DNA from: Udaeobacter sp025935755 | GTDB lineage: Bacteria > Verrucomicrobiota > Verrucomicrobiia > Chthoniobacterales > UBA10450 | Assembly (NCBI GenBank): GCA_036278715.1 | Contig: DASUKN010000049.1 | Location: 1 to 64,000, forward strand | DNA length: 64,000 bases | Direction of reading: 5' to 3' | Shown: piece after piece, positions 20,818-29,849 of the stretch | How the letters are laid out: every line of letters starts with the position of its first letter | Position numbering within the stretch: position 1 is the first letter of the stretch | Notes under the pieces: model-generated | What the model was told of the DNA's origin: nothing | Seen by the model: the letters and a program-made list of their open reading frames with translations, nothing else | Databases searched by the model: none | Program-made: the position numbers and the translations under genes

Positions 20818-21393
20818 TTACAGTTCCTTCGGGTGCGCGCGAGGTTCGCGATCTTTTGAACCTGCGGTACTTGGAACGGTGACGAAGGGGCCGCCTTCGA
20901 GCGGGGTGACCTTGGTGAACGCGACGTCGGGCAGATCACTTGGCAATCCTGCGAGCGGAAAATCTTTTCGCAACGGGAAGAAAGGGTAGCCGTCCCACAT
21001 CAAAATGCGACGGAGATCCGGGTGCCCGTTGAACTTGATGCCCATCATGTCGTAAATCTCGCGCTCATGCCAGTCAGCTGTCGGCCAGATGTCTGAAACG
21101 GTATCGGCTGCGCCGACATCTTCCGAGAGTTTCAACTTCAATCGGAGGTGGAGAGCATGCGGCATCGAGTAAAAGTGGTACACGATTTCAAATCGCGGCT
21201 CTTCACCGAAATTGTCGATACTGGTGATATCCAGCAGGTAGTCGAACGAAAGATCGTTCCGGCAGAATCTTGCGATGTCGCGGAGATCTGATGCCTGAAC
21301 CGCGTAAGTTATCTCGCCGCGAAACTCCGCCTTATGTTGGAGTTTATCGCCTAACGAGCTCTCGAGTTTATTAAAAACGTTCTGCTCGGTCAT
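20818..21393 (-). CDS. nuoC: NADH-quinone oxidoreductase subunit C
   Basis: 191 residues from the ATG at 21393. It is the 30-kDa peripheral-arm subunit of complex I: DYLLDITSIDN, the YHFYSMPHALHLRLK strand, and the signature WHEREIYDMMGIKFNGHPDLRRIL with PLRKDFPL. The C-terminal 35 residues are less conserved. It is preceded by nuoB with a 115-bp gap holding a family A repeat. No nuoD follows, so the pair is isolated from the rest of complex I. Confidence 0.92.
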   Translation of the reverse strand: MTEQNVFNKLESSLGDKLQHKAEFRGEITYAVQASDLRDIARFCRNDLSFDYLLDITSIDNFGEEPRFEIVYHFYSMPHALHLRLKLKLSEDVGAADTVSDIWPTADWHEREIYDMMGIKFNGHPDLRRILMWDGYPFFPLRKDFPLAGLPSDLPDVAFTKVTPLEGGPFVTVPSTAGSKDREPRAHPKEL

Positions 21394-21409
21394 AGAACAC
21401 GAATGTGCA

Positions 21410-21496
21410 GTCATTCTGAGCGGAGCGAAGTCGAAGAATCGTGGAATGAAAACGAAGGGTTACGCACCGGGACCCCTCGACTTCGCCCGGGATGAC
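21410..21496. repeat. family A intergenic repeat
   Basis: GTCATTCTGAGCGGAGCGAAG at one end and CTTCGCCCGGGATGAC at the other, forming inverted ends. It separates nuoB from nuoC. Confidence 0.75.
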
Positions 21497-21508
21497 GTGC
21501 TGGTATCT

Positions 21509-22045
21509 TCATGCCATGGCTTCTTCCAATTTTTCAGCCAGGCGTGGCTGTTGATCCCTGAACGCGGGTTGGCCTGAAATTTTTTCCTGCAATTTCATCA
21601 AGCCAGCAAGCAACGCTTCCGGGCGGGGCGGACAGCCAGAGATGTAAACGTCGACAGGCAACAGCTGATCAATCCCCTGGAGCACGGCGTACGAGCGGTA
21701 CATTCCGCCGGTCGACGCGCACGCGCCCATGGCGATTACCCATTTTGGTTCGGGCATTTGCTCATAGATCCGTTTTACGGCAAGCGCCATTTTGTACGTG
21801 ACGGTTCCTGCGACGATCATCACGTCACATTGACGGGGCGAGAAGCGCATGACTTCCGCGCCGAAGCGGGAAATATCAAATCGCGAAGCAGCAGTGGCCA
21901 TCAACTCAATGGCGCAACAGGCCAAACCCATCGGCATCGGCCAAAGCGAATTCTTCCGCACCCAGTTGAGAGCGGCATCGAACCGTGTGAAAATGACGTT
22001 GCCTTCGATCTTCGAATCGTAGGCCGTTGCGCGCGTTTCCGGCAT
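21509..22045 (-). CDS. nuoB: NADH-quinone oxidoreductase subunit B
   Basis: 178 residues. The N2-cluster cysteines are visible: the tandem pair in GLACCAIELMATAASRFD, the third in MGACASTGGMY, and the fourth in GCPPRPEALL. It transfers electrons to quinone in complex I. nuoA is not found upstream; the next gene is divergent sat-cysC. This suggests a split complex I gene set. Confidence 0.95.
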   Translation of the reverse strand: MPETRATAYDSKIEGNVIFTRFDAALNWVRKNSLWPMPMGLACCAIELMATAASRFDISRFGAEVMRFSPRQCDVMIVAGTVTYKMALAVKRIYEQMPEPKWVIAMGACASTGGMYRSYAVLQGIDQLLPVDVYISGCPPRPEALLAGLMKLQEKISGQPAFRDQQPRLAEKLEEAMA

Positions 22046-22105
22046 AGTCGAACACTAAGGTTCCGTCCGGGAGGCGCAACCGGAAACCCTGCCTGCAGAT
22101 TGATT

Positions 22106-22166
22106 GACATGGATGAAACACAGATTACGGAAAAGAAGGAACCACCGCGCTGAATCTCCGTAATTC
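22106..22166. repeat. inverted repeat upstream of sat-cysC
   Basis: Arms TTACGGA and TCCGTAA about 30 nt apart, preceded by GATGAAACACAGA. It is between divergent nuoB and sat-cysC. It may be a degenerate repeat rather than a regulatory site; I see no known riboswitch fold. Confidence 0.3.
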
Positions 22167-22232
22167 TCTTAATAGGCGCGCACGGTAAACCACACGACAC
22201 GATGGTATTCAGATGCGCGCATCTTTCGCTTT

Positions 22233-24005
22233 ATGAACATAAATAGCCCAAAATCTCACGGCCACCTGATCGCGCCCCATGGCGGCGAACTGGTAGACCT
22301 CAAGCTCGCTGCGGAAAATGCCGCCGAACTCAAGGCACGCTCCAAAGACTTCCCCTCCTGGGACCTGACCAGCCGCCAGATTCGCGATCTCGAGCTCCTG
22401 CTGAGCGGCGGTTTCTCGCCGCTGCGAGGTTTCATGAAGCGCGACGAGTATGAGCGCGTCTGCCACGAGATGAGACTGAGCAGCGGTTTGGTTTGGCCGA
22501 TTCCGATTACGCTCGATGTACCGGAGGCATTTGCGAAATCACTAAAACCCGGGAGCAGCAAGATTGCGCTGCGTGACTCCGAAGGTGTGATGCTAGCGGT
22601 GTTGTATGTGGATGATGTGTGGCAGCCGGACCGCAAAGCCGAAGCGGAAGCCGTATTCGGGACGACCAGTAAAGTACATCCCGGTGTCGATTATCTTCTG
22701 AACAAGGCGCATGGCTGGTATGTGGGCGGACGCGTGGAAGGTTTGCAGCTACCGACCCATTACGATTTCCGCACACTCCGGCTCACACCGGCGGATTTGC
22801 GTGCGGAATTCATCCGGCTCGGATGGCGCCGGATCGTCGGGTTCCAGACGCGCAACCCGATGCATCGCGCGCATGTCGAATTGACGTTTCGTGCGGCAAG
22901 CCAGGCCGAAGCCAGCCTTCTGATTCATCCGTCCGTTGGAATGACGCGGCCCGGTGATGTGGACTATTTCACGCGCGTTCGCTGTTATCAGTTGCTTGTA
23001 TCCAAATATCCGCGAGGCACCGCCAAGCTCGCTCTGTTGCCGTTAGCGATGCGAATGGGCGGACCGCGGGAAGCGGTGTGGCACGCGTTGATCCGAAAAA
23101 ATCATGGCTGCTCGCACTTCATTGTCGGCCGCGATCATGCCGGCCCGGGCAAGGACGCCGACGGCAAACCATTTTACGGACCGTACGAAGCGCAGGATCT
23201 CTTCCGCAAATACCAAGCAGAGATCGGCGTCGAGATGGTGCCGTTTCAGATGATGGTCTATGTGGAAGATAGAGATAAATATTTCCCCGAAAACGAAGTG
23301 CCCCCCGGCTCGCGCGTGCTCAATCTCTCGGGCACAGAATTGCGCCGACGCTTAACAGACGGTCGCGAAATTCCTGCCTGGTTCACTTTCCCTGAAATAT
23401 CCCGCGAGCTGCGGCGTACCTTTGCACCTCGGCACAAACAGGGATTGACGGTGTTTTTCACCGGACTTTCCGGCGCAGGCAAATCGACGATTGCGAATGT
23501 GCTCCTGATTAAATTCCTCGAAATGGGTGGCAGGCCGGTGACATTGCTCGACGGGGATTTGGTGCGAAAACATCTCTCTTCAGAGCTCGGTTTTTCCAAG
23601 GAACACCGCGACATCAACATCCGCCGGATTGGTTATGTCGCGTCCGAGATTACCAAAAATGGCGGCATCGCGATCTGCGCGCCGATCGCCCCCTACGATT
23701 CGACTCGCAAAGACGTGCGGGCGATGATTGAGCCATTCGGTGGCTTTATCCTGGTGCACCTTTCCACGCCAGTGGAAGTGTGTGAGCAGCGCGACCGGAA
23801 AGGTCTGTACGCCAAAGCGCGCGCGGGCATCTTGAAGGAATTCACGGGAATTTCCGATCCCTACGAAGAGCCGCCGGACGCCGAAGTTAAAATAGACACT
23901 GGGGAGTTGTCTCCGGAGGAGGCTGCTCAAGAAATTATTTTGCATTTGGAACGCGAGGGCTTTGTCGGAATCAACGGCGGCGCGCCAGAGTCCACTTCCA
24001 CCTAG
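22233..24005 (+). CDS. bifunctional sulfate adenylyltransferase / adenylylsulfate kinase
   Basis: 590 residues. An N-terminal PUA-like and ATP sulfurylase part (about 1-390) carries the nucleotide-binding QTRNPMHRAH at 205-214 and FIVGRDHAGPGKD. The C-terminal APS kinase part has the P-loop GLSGAGKST at about 411-419 and LLDGDLVRKHL. It converts sulfate to APS and then PAPS for sulfate assimilation or sulfation. Such Sat-CysC fusions occur in several bacterial phyla. It is divergent from nuoB and monocistronic as far as seen. Confidence 0.93.
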   Translation: MNINSPKSHGHLIAPHGGELVDLKLAAENAAELKARSKDFPSWDLTSRQIRDLELLLSGGFSPLRGFMKRDEYERVCHEMRLSSGLVWPIPITLDVPEAFAKSLKPGSSKIALRDSEGVMLAVLYVDDVWQPDRKAEAEAVFGTTSKVHPGVDYLLNKAHGWYVGGRVEGLQLPTHYDFRTLRLTPADLRAEFIRLGWRRIVGFQTRNPMHRAHVELTFRAASQAEASLLIHPSVGMTRPGDVDYFTRVRCYQLLVSKYPRGTAKLALLPLAMRMGGPREAVWHALIRKNHGCSHFIVGRDHAGPGKDADGKPFYGPYEAQDLFRKYQAEIGVEMVPFQMMVYVEDRDKYFPENEVPPGSRVLNLSGTELRRRLTDGREIPAWFTFPEISRELRRTFAPRHKQGLTVFFTGLSGAGKSTIANVLLIKFLEMGGRPVTLLDGDLVRKHLSSELGFSKEHRDINIRRIGYVASEITKNGGIAICAPIAPYDSTRKDVRAMIEPFGGFILVHLSTPVEVCEQRDRKGLYAKARAGILKEFTGISDPYEEPPDAEVKIDTGELSPEEAAQEIILHLEREGFVGINGGAPESTST

Positions 24006-24129
24006 TTAGCGCGCGGCACTGCGCCCCGCCTGCAACGCTGTAGCACTGCGGGCCGTGTAGGTCGACGTGCCCCGACGTCGCGGGACTCGCCCTGCCAGGC
24101 CATTCAAGACGTGCTATGTCTGTGCGGCG

Positions 24130-24570
24130 ATGGGTACCACGATTCGCAACGCGAAATTAACCGATGCGGCACCGCTTGCCCGGCTGATGTGCGAGCTGGG
24201 CTATGAAACAACAAAATCGGAGATGGAGATGCGCCTGGGACGCATTGCGGCCGATGACCGGTATAGGACATTTGTAGCGATGCAAGATGGCGAAGTCTGC
24301 GGAATGATCGGGACACTTACGACGCCGAGCTATGAGCATAACGATTACGGCGGCCGAATTCTTGCCGTTGTCACATCGAAGAGAAAACGCCGTCACGGAA
24401 TTGGCCGCGCCCTGATTTTAGCGGCCGAGAAAGATTTTACCAAAAGAGGAGTCAAGCGTGTCGCTTTGAACGCGCGGCTAACACGCGACGATGCGCATAG
24501 GTTTTACGAATCACTTGGTTACGAGCGAAATGGCTGGCGATTCGTGAAGCAACTTCCGGCGGGGGATTGA
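24130..24570 (+). CDS. GNAT family N-acetyltransferase
   Basis: 146 residues from the ATG at 24130; the frame is open 21 codons further upstream but without homology. The GNAT fold is seen from IRNAKLTDAAPLARLM, through the beta-4 region LAVVTSKRKRRHGIGRALI (the acetyl-CoA binding R/QxxGxG/A), to the C-terminal ARLTRDDAHRFYESLGYERNGWRF. The substrate is unknown. Its stop overlaps a possible TTG start of the TonB receptor gene by 4 bp. Confidence 0.85.
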   Translation: MGTTIRNAKLTDAAPLARLMCELGYETTKSEMEMRLGRIAADDRYRTFVAMQDGEVCGMIGTLTTPSYEHNDYGGRILAVVTSKRKRRHGIGRALILAAEKDFTKRGVKRVALNARLTRDDAHRFYESLGYERNGWRFVKQLPAGD

Positions 24571-24581
24571 TCGGGCTCGAC

Positions 24582-26711
24582 ATGGTCAGGTTACGCGTTC
24601 TTGCGATTGCGGCAGTTATAATCGTTACCGTTCCACCTGCGCAGGCAGTCGATACTTCGGCTAACGCCGTGGAAACGGAGCCAGTCACTGTTACAGGCGA
24701 ATCGACGGACTCGCTTATTTCAGTACCGCCGGAGCAATCAGCGAAGCAGAAGACGCAAATTCCGGGAGCCTTCACAATCAGGACGAATGACGACATGGAT
24801 CTCGGTCGCGCGTCAAACTTTCAGGATTTATTACAACGAGTTCCAGGCGTTTTTCTTCAATCGGAAAATGGCATGGAGGTTTCAAAGGTATCGATTCGAG
24901 GATCCGGGATCACATCTGAAGACGAGCCGCTCGGTGTGATGTTTTTGATGGACGGCCTCAACTTCAACCAGGCGGATGGTGAGACCGTTCTCGAGGACAT
25001 CGATATTGCGGCAATTAATTATGCGGAAGTTTTTCGCGGCGCCGATGCGTTCAGATATGGTGCGCTTACCCTTGGCGGGGCGATCAATCTCGTCCCGTTC
25101 ACGGGCTACAACGTGGCGCCATTCCAGGTTCGTCTTGAAGGAGGAAGTTACGGCTTCTTTCGCGGTGATATGAGCGGTGGCGCAGTTCAAGGGCGATTTG
25201 ATGAATACGGCGCAATTAGTTTTCGGGAGCGCGAGGGCTTTCGTGACCATAGCAGGGAGAACACCGAAATCTTTTTTGGAGATCTCGGCTACAAGTTCAA
25301 CGACCAGGTTGAGAATCGTTTTTATCTGACCCTCGACCGGTTCGATCGGAATTTGCCTGGCGGTCTAACCAAGTCACAAATGGAAGACGATCCGATGCAG
25401 GCTAATCCGCTCGCAGTCATTCAGGATTGGAACAAGTCTTTGTCCAACGTTCGCATGGCAGACAAGCTATCCATTCAGACTGATCAGATTCAGTTTAGTG
25501 CCGGTGCATTCTGGTATCATCACGACGTCGAGAACCGCGGGTTTTTCTCAGCGGATTTCCGGGAAGGCATCGAGCAGTTTTATTCGGACAATTTTGGCGC
25601 CAACCTGCATCTGGTAAGCCGTCACCAACTCTTCGGCCTTCGAAACATCCTTACAATTGGTGTGAGCCCGCAGTACGAAAAAGAGCCAAGTGAAAACTAC
25701 GAAAATATTTTCGGACACACAGGCGCAACTACCGCGCGAGGCACAGGCATTTCGGTAAATCTTCCAAGCTATTTCGATGATCAGTTGTATCTGACACAGC
25801 GGTTCTCGATCCTGGCCGGAGCGCAGGCCATCTTCGCGGAGCGTCATTTCATTGATGAGTTCGTGACCGACACCGAAGGAAATCAATCGCATCGGCAAAA
25901 TTTTTGGGGATTCACTCCAAAGCTCGGCGCGATGTACGAAATCAATCCGAAAACACAGGCCTTTATTAATTTCAGTCGGACTTGGCAGCCGCCTTCTTTC
26001 GACAATATGGTCGAATTTACCGAAGGCCCGAATTCCAGCGTTGTTTATACTCCGTTGCAGCCGCAGCACGCTTGGACCATCGAGATCGGAACTCGCGGAG
26101 AATATTCGCGGTTCCAGTGGGAGCTGTCGCTTTATCGCTCGTGGGTTCGCGATGAACTCCTCGAGATTAATGACGTTTTCGGAAATGATCTTGGGGCCAG
26201 AAACGTCCCACACACAATTCATCAGGGAATCGAGGCAGGCTTGGAAGTAGAACTATTTCGAGACATTTTGGTGCCGAAGCAGTCGAATCGCGCAGGCGAT
26301 CGTGTGTCACTCGAACAGAGCTACACGCTGAACGATTTCCACATGGATGGGAACGCCATCTATGGTGACAATCGACTTCCGTCAATTCCGGTTCACGTTT
26401 ATGAAGCGCAATTACTTTATCAAGCGCCGTCGGGTTGGTATGCGGGGCCAAATCTGCAATGCAACTTCTCACGCTACCCCGTTGATGAAGCGAACACGCT
26501 GTTTGCTGACAGTTATGTGTTGCTCGGTTTCCGCGCGGGATTTCGGCGCGCCAGCGGGTTCTCAGTTTTTGTCGATTGCAGGAACTTGACCAATCAAACC
26601 TATGCGGCTGCTGTCGATGTAATCGCGGACGCGCGCACGGAAGAGGATCCAGAAATTTTTCATCCGGGCGATGGCCGCTCTTTCTATGGCGGTGTTTCCT
26701 GGAGTTGGTGA
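24582..26711 (+). CDS. TonB-dependent outer-membrane receptor
   Basis: 709 residues from the ATG at 24582. Signal peptide RLRVLAIAAVIIVTVPPAQA. The plug domain (about 70-190) includes LLQRVPGVFLQ, KVSIRGSGI and a GAINLVPF strand. The rest is a 22-strand-type beta-barrel, ending in aromatic GGVSWSW as outer-membrane proteins do. It resembles siderophore receptors of the FecA type in general layout, but the ligand cannot be assigned. No TonB, ExbB or periplasmic binding protein is adjacent. Confidence 0.9.
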   Translation: MVRLRVLAIAAVIIVTVPPAQAVDTSANAVETEPVTVTGESTDSLISVPPEQSAKQKTQIPGAFTIRTNDDMDLGRASNFQDLLQRVPGVFLQSENGMEVSKVSIRGSGITSEDEPLGVMFLMDGLNFNQADGETVLEDIDIAAINYAEVFRGADAFRYGALTLGGAINLVPFTGYNVAPFQVRLEGGSYGFFRGDMSGGAVQGRFDEYGAISFREREGFRDHSRENTEIFFGDLGYKFNDQVENRFYLTLDRFDRNLPGGLTKSQMEDDPMQANPLAVIQDWNKSLSNVRMADKLSIQTDQIQFSAGAFWYHHDVENRGFFSADFREGIEQFYSDNFGANLHLVSRHQLFGLRNILTIGVSPQYEKEPSENYENIFGHTGATTARGTGISVNLPSYFDDQLYLTQRFSILAGAQAIFAERHFIDEFVTDTEGNQSHRQNFWGFTPKLGAMYEINPKTQAFINFSRTWQPPSFDNMVEFTEGPNSSVVYTPLQPQHAWTIEIGTRGEYSRFQWELSLYRSWVRDELLEINDVFGNDLGARNVPHTIHQGIEAGLEVELFRDILVPKQSNRAGDRVSLEQSYTLNDFHMDGNAIYGDNRLPSIPVHVYEAQLLYQAPSGWYAGPNLQCNFSRYPVDEANTLFADSYVLLGFRAGFRRASGFSVFVDCRNLTNQTYAAAVDVIADARTEEDPEIFHPGDGRSFYGGVSWSW

Positions 26712-26729
26712 TCCGTCTCGTGCCGTTTC

Positions 26730-28109
26730 TCAGGAAATCCAGATCGTTTTCGTGTTCGTAAATTCACGGATGCCTGCGGCTCCTAATTCCCGGCCAAAAC
26801 CTGAGCGTTTCACACCGCCGAATGGCAAACGCGGATCGGAGGCGACCATAGCGTTGATGAAAACCATTCCGGCGTCCAACGCCGATGCGAAGAGTTTTTG
26901 TTCCTCCCGATCTTGCGTCCACGCGCTCGAACCGAGGCCAAAAGTGGTATCGTTCGCGAGCTCGACAGCTGCATGGGCATCGCCCACGCGGAAAACAGCC
27001 GCAACCGGTCCAAAAACTTCCTCGCGATACGCAGGCGAATCTTTCGGCACATCAACAAGAACCGTGGGCTCATAGAAAAACCCTGGACTCTGAATTCGAT
27101 TGCCACCGGTTAATAATTTTGCACCGGCAGCAATTGTTTTTTGCACCTGATTGTGAACGCCTTGCAGGATGTGTTCCGTCGCAAGCGGACCGAGCTCAGT
27201 GTCCGGATCCATCGGATCGCCGATCTTGAGCGTGCGCATCCGATCAACGAATTGCTGGAGGAATTGTTCGTAAATTTTATCGGCGATGATGAACCGCTTC
27301 GCTGCGATGCAGGACTGACCGGTGTTGATCGTGCGTGCCTTGACCGCGGTGTTCAACGCTAATTCGAAGTCTGCGCTCGGCATGAGGATAAATGCATCGC
27401 TACCGCCCAGCTCGAGCACGCTTTTCTTGATTTCTCGCGCCGCCGCGCTCGCAACGGCCGCTCCAGCTTTTTCGCTGCCTGTTACGGTCACGGCTTTGAC
27501 GCGCGGATCTGTGATCAATTTTTCTACCGGGTCGGGCTCGATAAGCAGCGTTTGGAAAACGCCCTCTTTGAATCCGGCGCGGCAAAAAATGTCTTCGATA
27601 GCCAGCGCGCACTGCGGCACATTCGAGGCGTGCTTGAGCAAAGCGACATTGCCGGCAATCAAAGCAGGCGCTGCAAATCGAAACACCTGCCAGAAAGGAA
27701 AATTCCACGGCATGACTGCGAGCACGGGTCCGAGCGGTTGATATTCGACGTAACTTTCAGCCGCATCGGTCTGAGCCGGTTCTGCCTCGAGAAATCGCGC
27801 ACCGTTCTCGGCATAATATCGACAACCACGCGCGCATTTTTCGATCTCCGCGAGGGAGTCGCGGAACAATTTGCCCATCTCAAGCGTGATGATCTCCGCG
27901 AACTTTTGCTTTTCCTGAAACAGCAACTCCGAAGCGGCCTCCAAGAGTTCTGCGCGCTCACTTAAACTGGTATGGCGATATTCCTTGAAGGCTGCATCGG
28001 CACGGGCCAGTCGCTTCTCAATTTCCGCATCATCTAACGGAGAGAATTCCTTCAGTCTTTCACCGGTCGCGGGATTGATTGATAAAATAGCCACGCCAGT
28101 ATCATACAT
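26730..28109 (-). CDS. NAD(P)-dependent aldehyde dehydrogenase, succinate-semialdehyde type
   Basis: 459 residues. Catalytic Cys in NTGQSCIAAKR, general base Glu in LELGGSDAFI, cofactor-binding MPWNFPFWQ and VTGSEKAGA, and the C-terminal PFGGVKRSGFGRELG. The short length and the SCIAAKR loop fit the GabD/YneI-like branch. It lies on the minus strand, tail-to-tail with the TonB receptor and just downstream of the importer, with no operon partner evident. The physiological aldehyde is inferred only. Confidence 0.88.
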   Translation of the reverse strand: MYDTGVAILSINPATGERLKEFSPLDDAEIEKRLARADAAFKEYRHTSLSERAELLEAASELLFQEKQKFAEIITLEMGKLFRDSLAEIEKCARGCRYYAENGARFLEAEPAQTDAAESYVEYQPLGPVLAVMPWNFPFWQVFRFAAPALIAGNVALLKHASNVPQCALAIEDIFCRAGFKEGVFQTLLIEPDPVEKLITDPRVKAVTVTGSEKAGAAVASAAAREIKKSVLELGGSDAFILMPSADFELALNTAVKARTINTGQSCIAAKRFIIADKIYEQFLQQFVDRMRTLKIGDPMDPDTELGPLATEHILQGVHNQVQKTIAAGAKLLTGGNRIQSPGFFYEPTVLVDVPKDSPAYREEVFGPVAAVFRVGDAHAAVELANDTTFGLGSSAWTQDREEQKLFASALDAGMVFINAMVASDPRLPFGGVKRSGFGRELGAAGIREFTNTKTIWIS

Positions 28110-28112
28110 CCT

Positions 28113-28175
28113 GTTAATGGAGGGGCGAACTCCCGTGAGGGCAGCAGAGCTTCGCCTCCCATGCAGCCAGGACGC
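28113..28175. repeat. family C intergenic repeat
   Basis: AATGGAGGGGCGAACTCC at one side and GCTTCGCCTCCC at the other, giving imperfect inverted ends. It is related to the element at 35540-35600, which has AATGAAGGGGCGAACTCC on the minus strand. Confidence 0.5.
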
Positions 28176-28185
28176 TCGCGCTGCT

Positions 28186-29685
28186 CTAAATTCGCAATCC
28201 TTTCGGAATCAGAACGCGATCGAGCAAATCAAAACACCATTGCACGAGCAGCGCGAGTACCGCAGCGGGAACTGCGCCCTCCAGAATGGTGACGTGATCG
28301 TTCAGGTTAAGGCCGCTGATGATCGGTTCGCCGAGTCCGCCGGCACCGATCAATGCCGCGAGCGTAGCGGTTCCGATATTAATCACAGCGCTGGTTTTGA
28401 TTCCGGATAGAATCGAGCGCGACGCCATTGGCAGGTAAATCTTCCAGAGCCGGGCAGTGGAGCTCAGTCCCAAGGCAACCGCAGACTCGCGCAATGCTCG
28501 GGGGATGTCCTGCAAACCGGTCGCGGTGCTGCGCACGATCGGCAGCAAACCGTACAGAAACAGCGCAGCGATCGCAGTACGAATGCTAATGCCGAAGAAC
28601 GGCAGGGGAACGAGTAACGCCAGCAACGCTAGCGACGGGATGGTTTGCACAACGCCGACGAAACCAAGAATAACATGCCCAACCGCACCGCCTCGACTCG
28701 CGAGAATGCCCAGCGGTATTCCCACAAGGATTGAAAGCAACAACGAGAATCCAGCCAGTTGCAGATGGCGAAGTGTCCAGCGCGCCAGCTTGCGCGGGAA
28801 AGACTCGCCAAACTCGGAATGCCCGGAGCGCCCGGAAACTCGCGGCACTGAGGTCGCTCCCACGTTGAAGTACAAATCTGCCGCTCTTGCGTAATCCTTT
28901 GTGCGCTCAGCTTCCGCGTTGAGCCGAATCATTCGCGTCTCGTCCAGTGTGTTTTCCAAACGCCGCAGCGCAGCGATTGCATCCTTACGTGTGGAGGATC
29001 GAAACAAGAAAACCGCCTCATATTTCGGAAAGAAGTGGAGATCGTCCTCCAGAACGACCAGATCATTCTGTTCTATTTTCGCATCTGTTGAGTAGGCGTC
29101 TTTGACGTCGATAGATCCGTTTGTGAGCGCGCTGTAACCGAGGGAATGATCGATGCCGATGATGTTCTCGTGTGGTAAGCCATAGCGCTGGCGCAATGGC
29201 CGCCAGCCATCCTGCCTTTCAAGAAACTCATGTGTGAGCCCGAATTTGAGATCAGGAAATTTTTGGAGATCGCTGATTGTGCGGATCCCAAGTCTTTGCG
29301 CTTCGCTGCGTCTCATGACCAGCGCGTAGGTATTGTTGAATCCCAGCGGAGCCGTCATACCGACGCCAAGTTTTGCAAGAGATTCCCGAATTTCATCGAT
29401 CGACACGTTTGAATCGCTCTTCAGAATTTCGGTTGCGATGGTTCCGGTATACTCGGGATAAACGTCGATCTGTCCTCCTCGAAGCGCTTCCCAGAGTATG
29501 ATTGTGCCACCCATTCCCTGGCGATGTTCGGCGGGAATCCCCGCGTCGGTCAGGGTCCGCTTGGCAATTTCGCCGAGCACATAAGATTCGGTAAATTTTT
29601 TCGAACCGATCGCGACCGGTGTGGCAGCGGCAGATGCCATGCTGGCAAGCGAAAATATAGCCATCAAAAAGAAGCACGGGAACAT
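28186..29685 (-). CDS. ABC transporter fused substrate-binding protein and permease, osmoprotectant/EgtU class
   Basis: 499 residues from the ATG at 29685, chosen because a signal peptide (FFLMAIFSLASMASAAA) follows directly. A GTG at 29853 overlapping the ATPase stop would add 56 residues encoded by palindromic repeats. The N-terminal half is an OpuC/YehZ-type binding domain (VAIGSKKFTESYVLGEI, YPEYTGTIATEIL, GFNNTYALVMR). The C-terminal half is a ProW-like permease with about five TM helices and the EAA-type loop (ALGLSSTARLWKIYLP). It is in the same operon as egtB and egtD, so ergothioneine or a related betaine is a reasonable ligand. In known EgtU the domain order is permease first. Confidence 0.85.
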   Translation of the reverse strand: MFPCFFLMAIFSLASMASAAATPVAIGSKKFTESYVLGEIAKRTLTDAGIPAEHRQGMGGTIILWEALRGGQIDVYPEYTGTIATEILKSDSNVSIDEIRESLAKLGVGMTAPLGFNNTYALVMRRSEAQRLGIRTISDLQKFPDLKFGLTHEFLERQDGWRPLRQRYGLPHENIIGIDHSLGYSALTNGSIDVKDAYSTDAKIEQNDLVVLEDDLHFFPKYEAVFLFRSSTRKDAIAALRRLENTLDETRMIRLNAEAERTKDYARAADLYFNVGATSVPRVSGRSGHSEFGESFPRKLARWTLRHLQLAGFSLLLSILVGIPLGILASRGGAVGHVILGFVGVVQTIPSLALLALLVPLPFFGISIRTAIAALFLYGLLPIVRSTATGLQDIPRALRESAVALGLSSTARLWKIYLPMASRSILSGIKTSAVINIGTATLAALIGAGGLGEPIISGLNLNDHVTILEGAVPAAVLALLVQWCFDLLDRVLIPKGLRI

Positions 29686-29849
29686 TGGATCCGCGGAGCG
29701 CACGCGCCTGGCGGGCTGTTTTCGGCGCCCTCGCCGAAAACCTTCTGAAAAATCCTGGCGTACGCTTGGAGTGCTCTTGAGGAGGGCGCCGAGCGCTGCA
29801 CGCGACGGCGCGTGCGCTGCCCAAATTGGCCGGCATGTGGTTGTACAGT
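29686..29849. repeat. palindrome-rich spacer
   Basis: Two perfect hairpins: GTTTTCGGCG/CGCCGAAAAC with a 4-nt loop (29718-29741) and GCACGCG/CGCGTGC (29798-29815). It separates the ATPase gene from the importer gene on the minus strand. It could be an inserted repeat or an attenuating leader. Confidence 0.6.
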
